This document shows positions 7,294 to 16,017 of a stretch of 36,459 nt of DNA, piece after piece. The DNA is from Candidatus Woesebacteria bacterium RIFCSPLOWO2_01_FULL_39_61. Its GTDB lineage: Bacteria > Patescibacteriota > Microgenomatia > UBA8517. The stretch covers positions 1-36,459 of the forward strand of contig MGHI01000012.1 in the NCBI GenBank assembly GCA_001793155.1, in the 5' to 3' direction. Each line of letters opens with the position of its first letter. The first letter of the stretch is position 1. Under the pieces are notes generated by a model. It was given only the letters and a program-made list of their open reading frames with translations, was not told the DNA's origin and ran no database searches. Made by a program: the position numbers and the translations under genes.

Positions 7294-9564
7294 ATGTCTG
7301 CCCAACCCAATATTCTTTTCTTCAACCAAATCGATAAAAACGATATTCCGATAGTCGGAGGCAAAGGAGCAAATCTCGGAGAAATGACAAAAGCGGGTTT
7401 TCCTGTTCCAAACGGCTTCGCAATAACTGTTCATGCGTACGATTTATTTTTAACTAAAAACGAAATTTATCAGAAGATTCAAGATATTCTGGCGGGAGTT
7501 GATGTAAATAAACCCGATGAACTTCAAGAGGTTTCCAAAAAGGTAGAGAGAGTAATATCTTCAGGAGAAATACCCAATGAACTAGCGGCTGAAATTATAA
7601 AAAACTATAAAAAGCTTTCGGGAATGTTCAAATCAGCTTTGGTTGCTGTAAGGTCCTCGGCTACGGCAGAAGATTTGCCCGGAGCCTCATTTGCAGGCCA
7701 ACAGGCAACATATCTTAACGTAAAAGGGGAAAACAATCTCCTGCAAAGAGTTAGAGATTGCTGGGCGTCACTTTTTACAGCCCGCGCAATTTTCTACCGC
7801 GCCCAAAATAAAATAGATACTTCAAAGGTCAAAATTTCCGTTATCGTGCAGAAGATGGTTCAGTCGGATGTTTCGGGAGTAATGTTTACACTCGATCCGG
7901 TAACAAACGATAAAGATAAAATTATTATAGAAGCCGTTTGGGGGCTCGGGGAAATGATTGTCCAAGGGTCGGTTGTTCCGGATAGTTATGTCGTTCAGAA
8001 AGAAACTTTTTACGTTCTTTCCAAAGAAATTTCGGACCAGGCCATACAGCTTACCAAAAAAGGTGTCGAAACCAAAGAAATTGAGGTTCCGAAAAACAAA
8101 CGAGATCTGCAAAAAATAAGCGATGAAGAAATAGTCAAATTAGCTAAATTAGCTGACGGTTTGCAAAAACATTATTACTTTCCCCAGGATATCGAGTGGG
8201 CCAAAGAAGGTAAAAAACTATATATTGTCCAAACCCGCCCCGTAACTACAATTAAAGACGACAGAAAAGTGACCAAAGAGGGCGAGGTTAAAGTCGCGGA
8301 TAGTCCTATATTAACAGGCGCAGCTGCGTCACCGGGTATCGGAACGGGGCCTGTAAAAATTCTGAAATCCCCCAAAGAAATAGATAAAGTAAAAGAAAAA
8401 GATGTTTTGGTTGCTCCGATGACCTCGCCCGACTATGTTCCTGCGATGAAAAAAGCTTCGGCGATAATAACCGACGAGGGTGGTCAAACCAGTCATGCTG
8501 CAATAGTTTCACGGGAACTGGGTATTCCCTGTGTAGTCGGGACGAAAGAGGCTACAAAAAGACTTAAAGACAGTATGATCGTCACCGTAGACGGTGAAAG
8601 AGGACTAATATTTCTGGGTGGTAAATTCAAAGTTGAAAAAAGAAAAACCGAAGAAAAAGGAGGATTCAGGGGTAAAACCGCAACAAGACTTTATGTCAAT
8701 TTAGCCGAAAAAGAGTTAGCTGAAAAAACCGCCAAAGAAAATGTTGACGGCGTAGGGCTTTTAAGAGCTGAATTTATGATTGCCAACATTGGAACTCATC
8801 CAAAAGAAGCCATACGACTCAAAAAACAGAGAGAGTTTATCGATAAACTAGAAAAAGATTTATCTATCTTTTGCAAAGTTTTTCATCCTAGACCGGTAGT
8901 TTATAGAGCCACCGATTTTAAAACAAATGAATATCGAAGCCTGCCAGGAGGTGATAAGTGGGAACCGATTGAAGCAAACCCGATGTTAGGATTTAGAGGT
9001 GCTTTCAGATATATTGCGTCTCCAGAGGTATTTAATCTTGAATTACAGGCTATTAAAAATGTTCGTGAAAAATACAATAATCTCTGGCTTATGATTCCTT
9101 TCGTAAGATCTCCCGAAGAATTGGCAAGGGTTAGACGTCTCGTTGCCGCGGAAGGATTATTTGCCTCGACCACCTTTAAGTTTTGGATGATGGTCGAAAT
9201 CCCCGTTAACGTTATTCTTATCGAAGAGTTTATTAAAGTGGGAATTGACGGCATTTCAGTAGGCTCTAACGACTTAACAATGCTTGTAACGGGTACAGAC
9301 AGGGACAATTCGGAAGTTGCAGAAGCATTCAACGAACGATCTCCTGCTGTTTTATGGTCACTTCGTCGCGTCATAAAAAGATGTAGAAAACACGGAGTTA
9401 CCACTTCAATCTGCGGACAAGCCCCGTCAGTTTATCCTGACCTTGTTCACAAATTGGTCAAATACGGAATTACCAGCATTTCCGTTAATCCGGATGTAAT
9501 AAATAAGGTAAGAGAAACAATATATGAAGCAGAAAAAGAGGTTGCATCTAAAAGTGACAAGTGA
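7294..9564 (+). CDS. ppsA: Phosphoenolpyruvate synthase
   Basis: GGKGANLGEMTKAGFPVPNGFAI, AVRSSATAEDLPGASFAGQQ, swivelling-His region IITDEGGQTSHAAIVSRELGIPCVVG, C-terminal VEIPVNVILIEEF...GSNDLTMLVTGTDRD. Confidence 0.96.
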   Translation: MSAQPNILFFNQIDKNDIPIVGGKGANLGEMTKAGFPVPNGFAITVHAYDLFLTKNEIYQKIQDILAGVDVNKPDELQEVSKKVERVISSGEIPNELAAEIIKNYKKLSGMFKSALVAVRSSATAEDLPGASFAGQQATYLNVKGENNLLQRVRDCWASLFTARAIFYRAQNKIDTSKVKISVIVQKMVQSDVSGVMFTLDPVTNDKDKIIIEAVWGLGEMIVQGSVVPDSYVVQKETFYVLSKEISDQAIQLTKKGVETKEIEVPKNKRDLQKISDEEIVKLAKLADGLQKHYYFPQDIEWAKEGKKLYIVQTRPVTTIKDDRKVTKEGEVKVADSPILTGAAASPGIGTGPVKILKSPKEIDKVKEKDVLVAPMTSPDYVPAMKKASAIITDEGGQTSHAAIVSRELGIPCVVGTKEATKRLKDSMIVTVDGERGLIFLGGKFKVEKRKTEEKGGFRGKTATRLYVNLAEKELAEKTAKENVDGVGLLRAEFMIANIGTHPKEAIRLKKQREFIDKLEKDLSIFCKVFHPRPVVYRATDFKTNEYRSLPGGDKWEPIEANPMLGFRGAFRYIASPEVFNLELQAIKNVREKYNNLWLMIPFVRSPEELARVRRLVAAEGLFASTTFKFWMMVEIPVNVILIEEFIKVGIDGISVGSNDLTMLVTGTDRDNSEVAEAFNERSPAVLWSLRRVIKRCRKHGVTTSICGQAPSVYPDLVHKLVKYGITSISVNPDVINKVRETIYEAEKEVASKSDK

Positions 9565-9660
9565 CAAGATGTAAGCGATAAGTTATTATAAAAAATGTTA
9601 GTACGTAATTGTTTAATTTTTTAAAAACTCATCACCTCTTACCTAATACTTATTACTAAT

Positions 9661-10932
9661 ATGAGTAAAGTTCAAAAAGTTTGGGCAACACAAATACTTG
9701 ATTCAAGGGGGTTTCCCACTGTCGAAGCAGCATGTCAGCTTGATTCGGGAGAGGTAGCGGTGGCTTCGGTTCCCGGGGGAACATCAACAGGCACTTACGA
9801 AGCACTAGAGCTGCGTGATGGAGATAATCAAAAGTTTTTGGGAAAAAGCGTCTATAACGCAGTTAAAAATGTCAATGAGGTACTGGGTCCCGGGGTATGG
9901 GGATTAGACGTTAATGATCAGGATAAAATAGATAAACGCCTTATAGAGCTTGACGGTACCAAAAATAAATCGAAGTACGGCGGAAACGCGATTTTAGCCG
10001 TTTCTCTTGCATCAACAAAGGGTGGAGCTTTGGCAAACAAACAGCCTTTGTATCTCTGGGTAAATACTTTAGCCAAGCGGGTCGGAATAAATGCCGAAAT
10101 ACACATACCTTCTCCTATATTTAATATGATAAACGGAGGATTACACGGAGCGGGAAACTTGGATTTCCAGGAGTTCCACGTCATCCCCGCGACATCCAAA
10201 ACTTATTCGGATTCTCTTAGGATGGGCGTAGAAATTTATATGATGCTGGGTAAAGATTTGGATAGACGTGGAGCGATTCATTCTGTCGGAGATGAGGGAG
10301 GTTATGCTCCGAACCTGTTTACAAATGCCGACGCTCTGGAAGTATTATATGAAGCCATTAAACAAACACCCTATCAAATGGGCCGGGATGTTTTTTTGGG
10401 TTTAGACGTTGCAGCCTCGGTATTTTATAAAAACGGAGAATACACAATCCGAGACAAATCCGCGCCCCTAAACGACGATGCACTATTGGACTATTATAAA
10501 TACATTAATAATCAGTATCACCTGGCTTTAATCGAGGATCCTTTCCACGAAGACGCGTGGGATAGCTGGAAGAAAATATTGGAAGCTTTCCAGGGTCAAT
10601 TAACGATTGTGGGAGACGATATTCTGGCAACTAATATGGAAAGGGTTCAAAAGGCGATTGCCGACAAGGCCTGCAATGGAATTTTGGTCAAACCCAATCA
10701 GGTTGGCACTGTCAGCGAAACACTTGAGGTTATAAAAACAACTAGAGATGCAGGCTGGAAAGTCATAGTTTCCCACAGGTCCGGCGAAACTAATGACTGG
10801 TTTATAGCTGATTTTGCAGTAGGAGTGGGAAGTGATTACACGAAGTTCGGGGCTCCCGCCAGAGGTGAACGAGTAGTTAAATATAATAGGTTATTGAGTA
10901 TCGAATCAGAACTCCAACAGAAAAATATATGA
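9661..10932 (+). CDS. eno: Enolase
   Basis: ATQILDSRGFPTVEA, SVPGGTSTGTYEALELRDGD, SVGDEGGYAPN, ALIEDPFHEDAW, VGDDILATN, VSHRSGETNDWFIADFAVG, FGAPARGERVVKYNRLL. Confidence 0.97.
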   Translation: MSKVQKVWATQILDSRGFPTVEAACQLDSGEVAVASVPGGTSTGTYEALELRDGDNQKFLGKSVYNAVKNVNEVLGPGVWGLDVNDQDKIDKRLIELDGTKNKSKYGGNAILAVSLASTKGGALANKQPLYLWVNTLAKRVGINAEIHIPSPIFNMINGGLHGAGNLDFQEFHVIPATSKTYSDSLRMGVEIYMMLGKDLDRRGAIHSVGDEGGYAPNLFTNADALEVLYEAIKQTPYQMGRDVFLGLDVAASVFYKNGEYTIRDKSAPLNDDALLDYYKYINNQYHLALIEDPFHEDAWDSWKKILEAFQGQLTIVGDDILATNMERVQKAIADKACNGILVKPNQVGTVSETLEVIKTTRDAGWKVIVSHRSGETNDWFIADFAVGVGSDYTKFGAPARGERVVKYNRLLSIESELQQKNI

Positions 10933-12599
10933 TCTCCGCGTCTTTCCCCAAAATGGTGGTATTAGCCATACTTGATGGTTGGGGAATAGCACAGGACGGT
11001 CCAGGTAACGCAATATCACTCGCCTCTACCCCCAATATGGATAAGTTCTGGCATTCATATCCCCACACCCAACTGGAGGCTTCAGGCGAGGCGGTCGGGC
11101 TTCCTAAGGGTGAAGACGGTAATACCGAAACAGGACATCTTAATTTGGGTGCGGGAAGAATTGTCTATCAGGATCTTGAGCGAATTAATATGGCAATAGC
11201 CGACGGAAGTTTCTTTGAAAACAAAGTACTTTTAAGTGCAATTGAGCATACTAAAAAATTCAACTCAGACTTGCATTATATAGGACTTTTGGGTGGTGGA
11301 GGTGTTCATTCCAACATGTCTCACTTGTTTGCTTTGTTAAATTTAGCAGCAAAACAAAAAGTAAACAATCTATATCTGCATATTTTTACGGACGGAAGGG
11401 ATTCTCCACCAACGGCCGCCCGGACTTACATAGCTAATTTAAAGGGAATTATCAATAAGGAGGGTGTCGGAGAAATTGCTTCGATAATGGGTAGGTACTG
11501 GGCTATGGATCGTGATCAAAGATGGGATAGAACAGAATTAGCCTATCTCGCTTTGACCAAAGGTCAAGGAGATTTGGTTAAAAACCCCGAAGAGGCGGTT
11601 GAGGATTCATATCAGCAGGGTAGAACTGACGAATTTATTTCACCATCATTAGTTACGGATAATAAAGGTTATCCTATCGCCTTAATAAAAAAAGACGATG
11701 CTGTTATTTTTTTCAATTTCAGAATAGACAGGCCCAGACAACTCACAAAAGCCTTTGTGCTAAAAGATTTTTCTAAGGCAACAATAAATTTTGATTTTAA
11801 TATTTCTTTAGATAATCATAAAAACACGCAAATTATTCAAAACACCAACCCGAAAAAAGAAGACGAACCTTTTAATAGAGAAGAAAGACTTTCAAATTTA
11901 TTTTTTGTTACAATGACCGATTACGGAAAACTTATCACGGATGACGGGGCACATCCCGCCTTTCCTCCGGAAATTATTGATGCTCCGATAGGCAGCGTAT
12001 TTTATTCTCAGGGGCTAAAACAGCTAAGAATTACCGAATCGGAAAAGGAGCGTTTTGTAACTTTTTATTTTAACGGATTAAGGGATAAACCTTTTGCGCT
12101 GGAAGATAGAATCATTATTCCGTCTCCGACCGTCCCCACTTACGATCAGAAACCCGAAATGTCTGCGCACGACATTACCAAGACATTAGTTTCCAAAATC
12201 GAATCCGAGACATATAAATTTATAGTTGTTAATTATCCGAATGCCGATATGGTGGGACATACAGGAAATATCGGGCCGACTGTTAAGGCAGTCGAAGTAG
12301 TCGATGAATGTATAGGCAAACTTGCTTCTATCCTATCGGCATACGATGGGGCCTTGATTATCACAGCAGATCACGGTAATGCTGAAGAAATGATTAATGC
12401 TGCAACAGGTGAAATCGATACCGAGCACTCGACCAATCGCGTTCCCTTTATTGTTGTTTATAATAAATACTTAGGCAAGGCTCAAACTCTTAGGACAGGA
12501 ATTTTGGCAGACGTATCACCAACCATTATTTCACTCCTGGGTCTAATACAACCAACATCAATGACCGGCAGAAATTTACTAAGTGAAGTAAATTATTAG
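10929..12599 (+). CDS. gpmI: 2,3-bisphosphoglycerate-independent phosphoglycerate mutase
   Basis: LAILDGWGIAQDGPGNAISLASTPNMD, GEDGNTETGHLNLGAGRIVYQDLERIN, FTDGRDSPPTAARTYI, NYPNADMVGHTG, ITADHGNAEEM. ATGA overlap with eno. Confidence 0.96.
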   Translation: MISASFPKMVVLAILDGWGIAQDGPGNAISLASTPNMDKFWHSYPHTQLEASGEAVGLPKGEDGNTETGHLNLGAGRIVYQDLERINMAIADGSFFENKVLLSAIEHTKKFNSDLHYIGLLGGGGVHSNMSHLFALLNLAAKQKVNNLYLHIFTDGRDSPPTAARTYIANLKGIINKEGVGEIASIMGRYWAMDRDQRWDRTELAYLALTKGQGDLVKNPEEAVEDSYQQGRTDEFISPSLVTDNKGYPIALIKKDDAVIFFNFRIDRPRQLTKAFVLKDFSKATINFDFNISLDNHKNTQIIQNTNPKKEDEPFNREERLSNLFFVTMTDYGKLITDDGAHPAFPPEIIDAPIGSVFYSQGLKQLRITESEKERFVTFYFNGLRDKPFALEDRIIIPSPTVPTYDQKPEMSAHDITKTLVSKIESETYKFIVVNYPNADMVGHTGNIGPTVKAVEVVDECIGKLASILSAYDGALIITADHGNAEEMINAATGEIDTEHSTNRVPFIVVYNKYLGKAQTLRTGILADVSPTIISLLGLIQPTSMTGRNLLSEVNY

Positions 12600-13219
12600 T
12601 TCTTGGAGTATTTACGAATTAAGCCGACAACTTTCCCCTGAATTCTTACGTTTTTAACGAAAATGGGACTCATCCTAGCATTAGCGGGTTCTAGTCTGAC
12701 TCTGGTTGCCTCTTTGAAAAATCGTTTCAGGGTTGCCATTCCGTTATCTAGAAGCGCCACAACTATGTCTCCGTTATTTGCAGAGTCTATCTGCTCGATA
12801 ATAACAAAGTCTCCGTCTCTTATTTGCTCTTCAATCATGGATTCGCCTCTTACTTGAAGGACGTAAGTTCTTTTAGTACCGGATACAAAGTCGTTCGGTA
12901 TGGAAAAAGAGGCGTTGGGATCGCTATAAGGCTCAATTGGAGCTCCAGCTGCGATAAAACCCAAAATGGGTACGTCTATCTGTTCCGTTAGGACCGGGAT
13001 ATCGGTTTCCGAAAGTTCTATTGCCCGGGTTTTGCCCCCCTTCCTTTTAATCAATTTTTTTGTTTCAAGAGCCTGAAGATGCTCATGAACTGTGGCTAAA
13101 GAAGAAACACCGATTGCTTCTGCAATTTCTTTTAAAGTGGGAGCCGAACCTGTAGACTGGATATGCTGTTTTATAAAATCGAGTATTTGACTCTGTCTTT
13201 TGTAAATTACCGGTGCCAT
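12596..13219 (-). CDS. lexA: LexA repressor
   Basis: N-terminal winged HTH (RQSQILDFIKQHIQSTGSAPTLKEIAEAIGVSS..TVHEHLQALE), cleavage site IAAGAP, catalytic GESM and Lys in GMATLKRF. Confidence 0.95.
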   Translation of the reverse strand: MAPVIYKRQSQILDFIKQHIQSTGSAPTLKEIAEAIGVSSLATVHEHLQALETKKLIKRKGGKTRAIELSETDIPVLTEQIDVPILGFIAAGAPIEPYSDPNASFSIPNDFVSGTKRTYVLQVRGESMIEEQIRDGDFVIIEQIDSANNGDIVVALLDNGMATLKRFFKEATRVRLEPANARMSPIFVKNVRIQGKVVGLIRKYSKN

Positions 13220-13230
13220 ACGTTAAATTA

Positions 13231-13259
13231 ATTATACAAACAAAACCCGAAGATGTCAA
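13231..13259 (-). promoter_or_regulatory. Consensus sigma70-like promoter for lexA
   Basis: Minus strand TTGACA (13259-13254), N17, TATAAT (13236-13231); predicted TSS about 5 nt from the ATG at 13219. Confidence 0.75.
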
Positions 13260-13309
13260 GTGGCAATAAATGGTGTTAACTTGATATAATTTCGTCTTGT
13301 ATTCGGGTT
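13244..13309. promoter_or_regulatory. Possible bidirectional operator: inverted repeat AACCCGAA (13244-13251) / TTCGGGTT (13302-13309)
   Basis: Perfect 8-bp inverted repeat flanking the lexA/uvrB intergenic region; the left arm lies in the lexA promoter spacer, the right arm just downstream of a TATAAT (13285-13290) serving uvrB. Confidence 0.35.
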
Positions 13310-13320
13310 AATGTATTATT

Positions 13321-15402
13321 ATGAAAAAACTAAAAATTCACTCTGACTATAAACCTACAGATGAACAAAAAAAGGCGTCTGAAAAACTGGCTGAGGGAAT
13401 CGAAAGGGGATTGGACTATCAGGTTCTTCTGGGAGTTACCGGTTCAGGCAAAACTTTTACGTTAGCAAACGTCATAGAAAAGCTACAAAGACCTACCCTG
13501 GTTTTTTCTCACAATAAAACATTAGCTGCACAACTTTATCAAGAGTTCAGGGACTTTTTTCCGGATAATGCAGTTTCATATTTTGTTTCTTACTATGACT
13601 TTTACCAGCCTGAAGCCTATATCCCCGCAACCGACACTTATATAGAAAAAGATGCCGACATTAATGAGCTAATTGACAAGCTCCGTCTGGCGACGACTTC
13701 AAATTTACTTACCAGAGCCGATACTATAGTAGTTGCCTCGGTATCTTGTATTTATAATATCGGTTCGCCCAAAGAATACGGTGATTTTATTTTCGAAGCT
13801 AAAAAGGGTTTAAAAATGACCAGGGAAAAAATAATAGACAGGCTTATCGATTTGCAATACGTTAGGGCTGACTACGGTTTTCACAGGGGAACCTTCCGCG
13901 TAAGAGGCGATTCGATCGATATTTTTCCGGCCTATCAGGACGAGTCTCTGCGTGTTAACCTCGAAAGAGGCATTATCAAAGATGTTGTCATTTTCAATCC
14001 GATCAGCGGGCAAGCATTTGAAAACGACAAGGATTCAGCCTCAAAAAGCTTTACTTTGTATCCTGCAAAACACTTCATAACCGACCCGTATAAAAACAAA
14101 AAAGTCTTTGATCAAATACGCAGTGATCTTGCCTTAAGTATTAAAAGATTAAAGAGTGGAGGTAAAGATTTGGAAGCGCACAGACTTTCTCAAAGAGTAA
14201 ACTATGATCTTGAAATGATACAAGAAGTCGGCTACGTCAAGGGAATCGAAAACTATTCACGTTATTTTGATGGTCGTAGTCCTGGAGATCCTCCTTTTAC
14301 GCTTTTGGATTATTTTAAAGAACCTTATGGTGATGACTGGCTAGTGGCAATCGACGAAAGTCATATGACTTTCCCTCAAATAAGGGGAATGTATTCAGGA
14401 GACTTTTCGAGAAAACAAACCTTAATCGACTACGGATTCAGACTTCCGGCGGCAATGGATAATAGGCCATTGAAATTCGATGAGTTCATGAGAAGAATTC
14501 CTAACTTTATAGCAACAAGTGCAACACCATCAGCTTGGGAACTATCCCTAGCCCAGCAATCATACAAAGAGCTTCCCAAAGCTAAAAAAGCTAGTCTGTC
14601 CAAAAACGGCTTGACCGAGCAGTTACTAAGACCCACTGGGATTCCCGACCCTTTGGTTGAAATCAGACCGATTGAAAACCAGGTGGCTCACGTCATTGAA
14701 GAAATAAAAAAGCAAAAATCCAAAAAACAAAGGACTTTAGTTACCACTTTAACAAAACGCGCTGCAGAAGACCTTTCTTCTTATCTTGAAGAACAGGATA
14801 TTAATGTTCATTATCTTCACTCCGACATTCAGACTTTGGAAAGAACCGACGTTTTGGATGATTTAAGAAAGGGAACTTATGACGCAATTGTGGGTGTTAA
14901 CTTACTACGTGAGGGTCTGGATCTTCCTGAGGTGGCTCTTGTTGCGATACTTGATGCCGATAAGGAAGGATTCCTAAGAAGCGAGGTTTCTTTGGTTCAA
15001 ACAATGGGTAGAGCCGCAAGACATGTTGAGGGCAAGGTGATACTCTATGCCGATACAGTAACAAAGTCAATAAAAAATGCTTTATCTGAAATAAAAAGAC
15101 GTCGTGACTACCAAACATCAATGAATAAGAAACTTGGGATAATGCCACGATCTATTACTAAGCCGATACGAGAAAGGCTTGTGAGCGAAGAAGAGGTCAG
15201 CTTGATGGGACAGGTTATCGAAGGCAAGGAAAAGTCTTTCCAGATCCTTCCTTCACTTGATATTGAAGGGTTAACCCCTTTAGATCGGAAAAGGTTGACT
15301 TCAAAGTTGAGACGGGAAATGAAAACCGCTGCCCAGGATCTTAATTTTGAATTGGCGATAGAAATAAGAGATAAAATTAAGGAAATCGAAAGCGTTCTTT
15401 GA
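13321..15402 (+). CDS. uvrB: Excinuclease ABC subunit UvrB
   Basis: LLGVTGSGKTFTLANVIE Walker A, YYDFYQPEAYIPATDTYIEKDADIN beta-hairpin, GVNLLREGLDLPEVALVAILDADKEGFLRS, C-terminal UVR motif. Confidence 0.98.
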   Translation: MKKLKIHSDYKPTDEQKKASEKLAEGIERGLDYQVLLGVTGSGKTFTLANVIEKLQRPTLVFSHNKTLAAQLYQEFRDFFPDNAVSYFVSYYDFYQPEAYIPATDTYIEKDADINELIDKLRLATTSNLLTRADTIVVASVSCIYNIGSPKEYGDFIFEAKKGLKMTREKIIDRLIDLQYVRADYGFHRGTFRVRGDSIDIFPAYQDESLRVNLERGIIKDVVIFNPISGQAFENDKDSASKSFTLYPAKHFITDPYKNKKVFDQIRSDLALSIKRLKSGGKDLEAHRLSQRVNYDLEMIQEVGYVKGIENYSRYFDGRSPGDPPFTLLDYFKEPYGDDWLVAIDESHMTFPQIRGMYSGDFSRKQTLIDYGFRLPAAMDNRPLKFDEFMRRIPNFIATSATPSAWELSLAQQSYKELPKAKKASLSKNGLTEQLLRPTGIPDPLVEIRPIENQVAHVIEEIKKQKSKKQRTLVTTLTKRAAEDLSSYLEEQDINVHYLHSDIQTLERTDVLDDLRKGTYDAIVGVNLLREGLDLPEVALVAILDADKEGFLRSEVSLVQTMGRAARHVEGKVILYADTVTKSIKNALSEIKRRRDYQTSMNKKLGIMPRSITKPIRERLVSEEEVSLMGQVIEGKEKSFQILPSLDIEGLTPLDRKRLTSKLRREMKTAAQDLNFELAIEIRDKIKEIESVL

Positions 15403-15456
15403 TACCAAAGTTATCTTGACAATCCAGGTTCAAACTAATAGCATAAACGTATATTC

Positions 15457-15594
15457 ATGTCCAGACAAAATAAATATTTATCTACAATATTGATTCTTAT
15501 TATAATGATGCTGGGATTGGCAGTGGGTGTTTACCTTGTTCAAAAAAATCTGGAGATTAGAGAAAAAGCAGCTGAGCTTAAGCTTAAGAAGTAA
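15457..15594 (+). CDS. 45-aa single-pass membrane peptide (not in the ORF track)
   Basis: MSRQNKYLSTILILIIMMLGLAVGVYLVQKNLEIREKAAELKLKK*. TTGACA at 15416-15421, N17, weak -10 TAGCAT at 15439-15444. Confidence 0.55.
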   Translation: MSRQNKYLSTILILIIMMLGLAVGVYLVQKNLEIREKAAELKLKK

Positions 15595-15596
15595 CT

Positions 15597-15914
15597 TCAG
15601 GGTTGGATGCTGGGAATATTAAAGGTTAATAAATTTACTCCGAAGAAAACGCTTATAAAATTTATTATCGCCCAGGCAGAGAAAACAATTAAAATTCCAA
15701 TTAGAGCACTCGCAATTTGATTCTTCGCTTCATCGACTCTTTCTTTTTTACCGCCGGAGGCAGTCCACTTGATACCCCCGAATAGAAGCGAAAAGACAAA
15801 AGAAAGCGACGCAATGATCAAAGAGACCATAACCGCGGCAGATATTAATCCCTCAATTGATATTGTATTTAGACTTGCGAACTGACCTTCTGGAAATATT
15901 CTAAACGATCCCAT
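15597..15914 (-). CDS. TrbC/VirB2-like (pilin-like) small membrane protein
   Basis: Two hydrophobic helices around GGIKWTASGGKKERVDEAKNQIASALIGILIVFSAWAIINF, a pattern seen in VirB2/TrbC-like proteins. Confidence 0.65.
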   Translation of the reverse strand: MGSFRIFPEGQFASLNTISIEGLISAAVMVSLIIASLSFVFSLLFGGIKWTASGGKKERVDEAKNQIASALIGILIVFSAWAIINFISVFFGVNLLTFNIPSIQP

Positions 15915-16017
15915 ATTAATCTATTTTTCTCTGGTTTAACCCTAATGTCAAACATAACTTATGCTACAATACATATAACCACGGATATCCGCTGGGGGGT
16001 TTACGTGGAAAACATAT

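Noticed and set aside
9552-9570. Tandem AAGTGAC AAGTGAC at the ppsA 3' end
   Set aside because: Only two 7-nt units overlapping the stop codon; too short to support more than chance or minor slippage.
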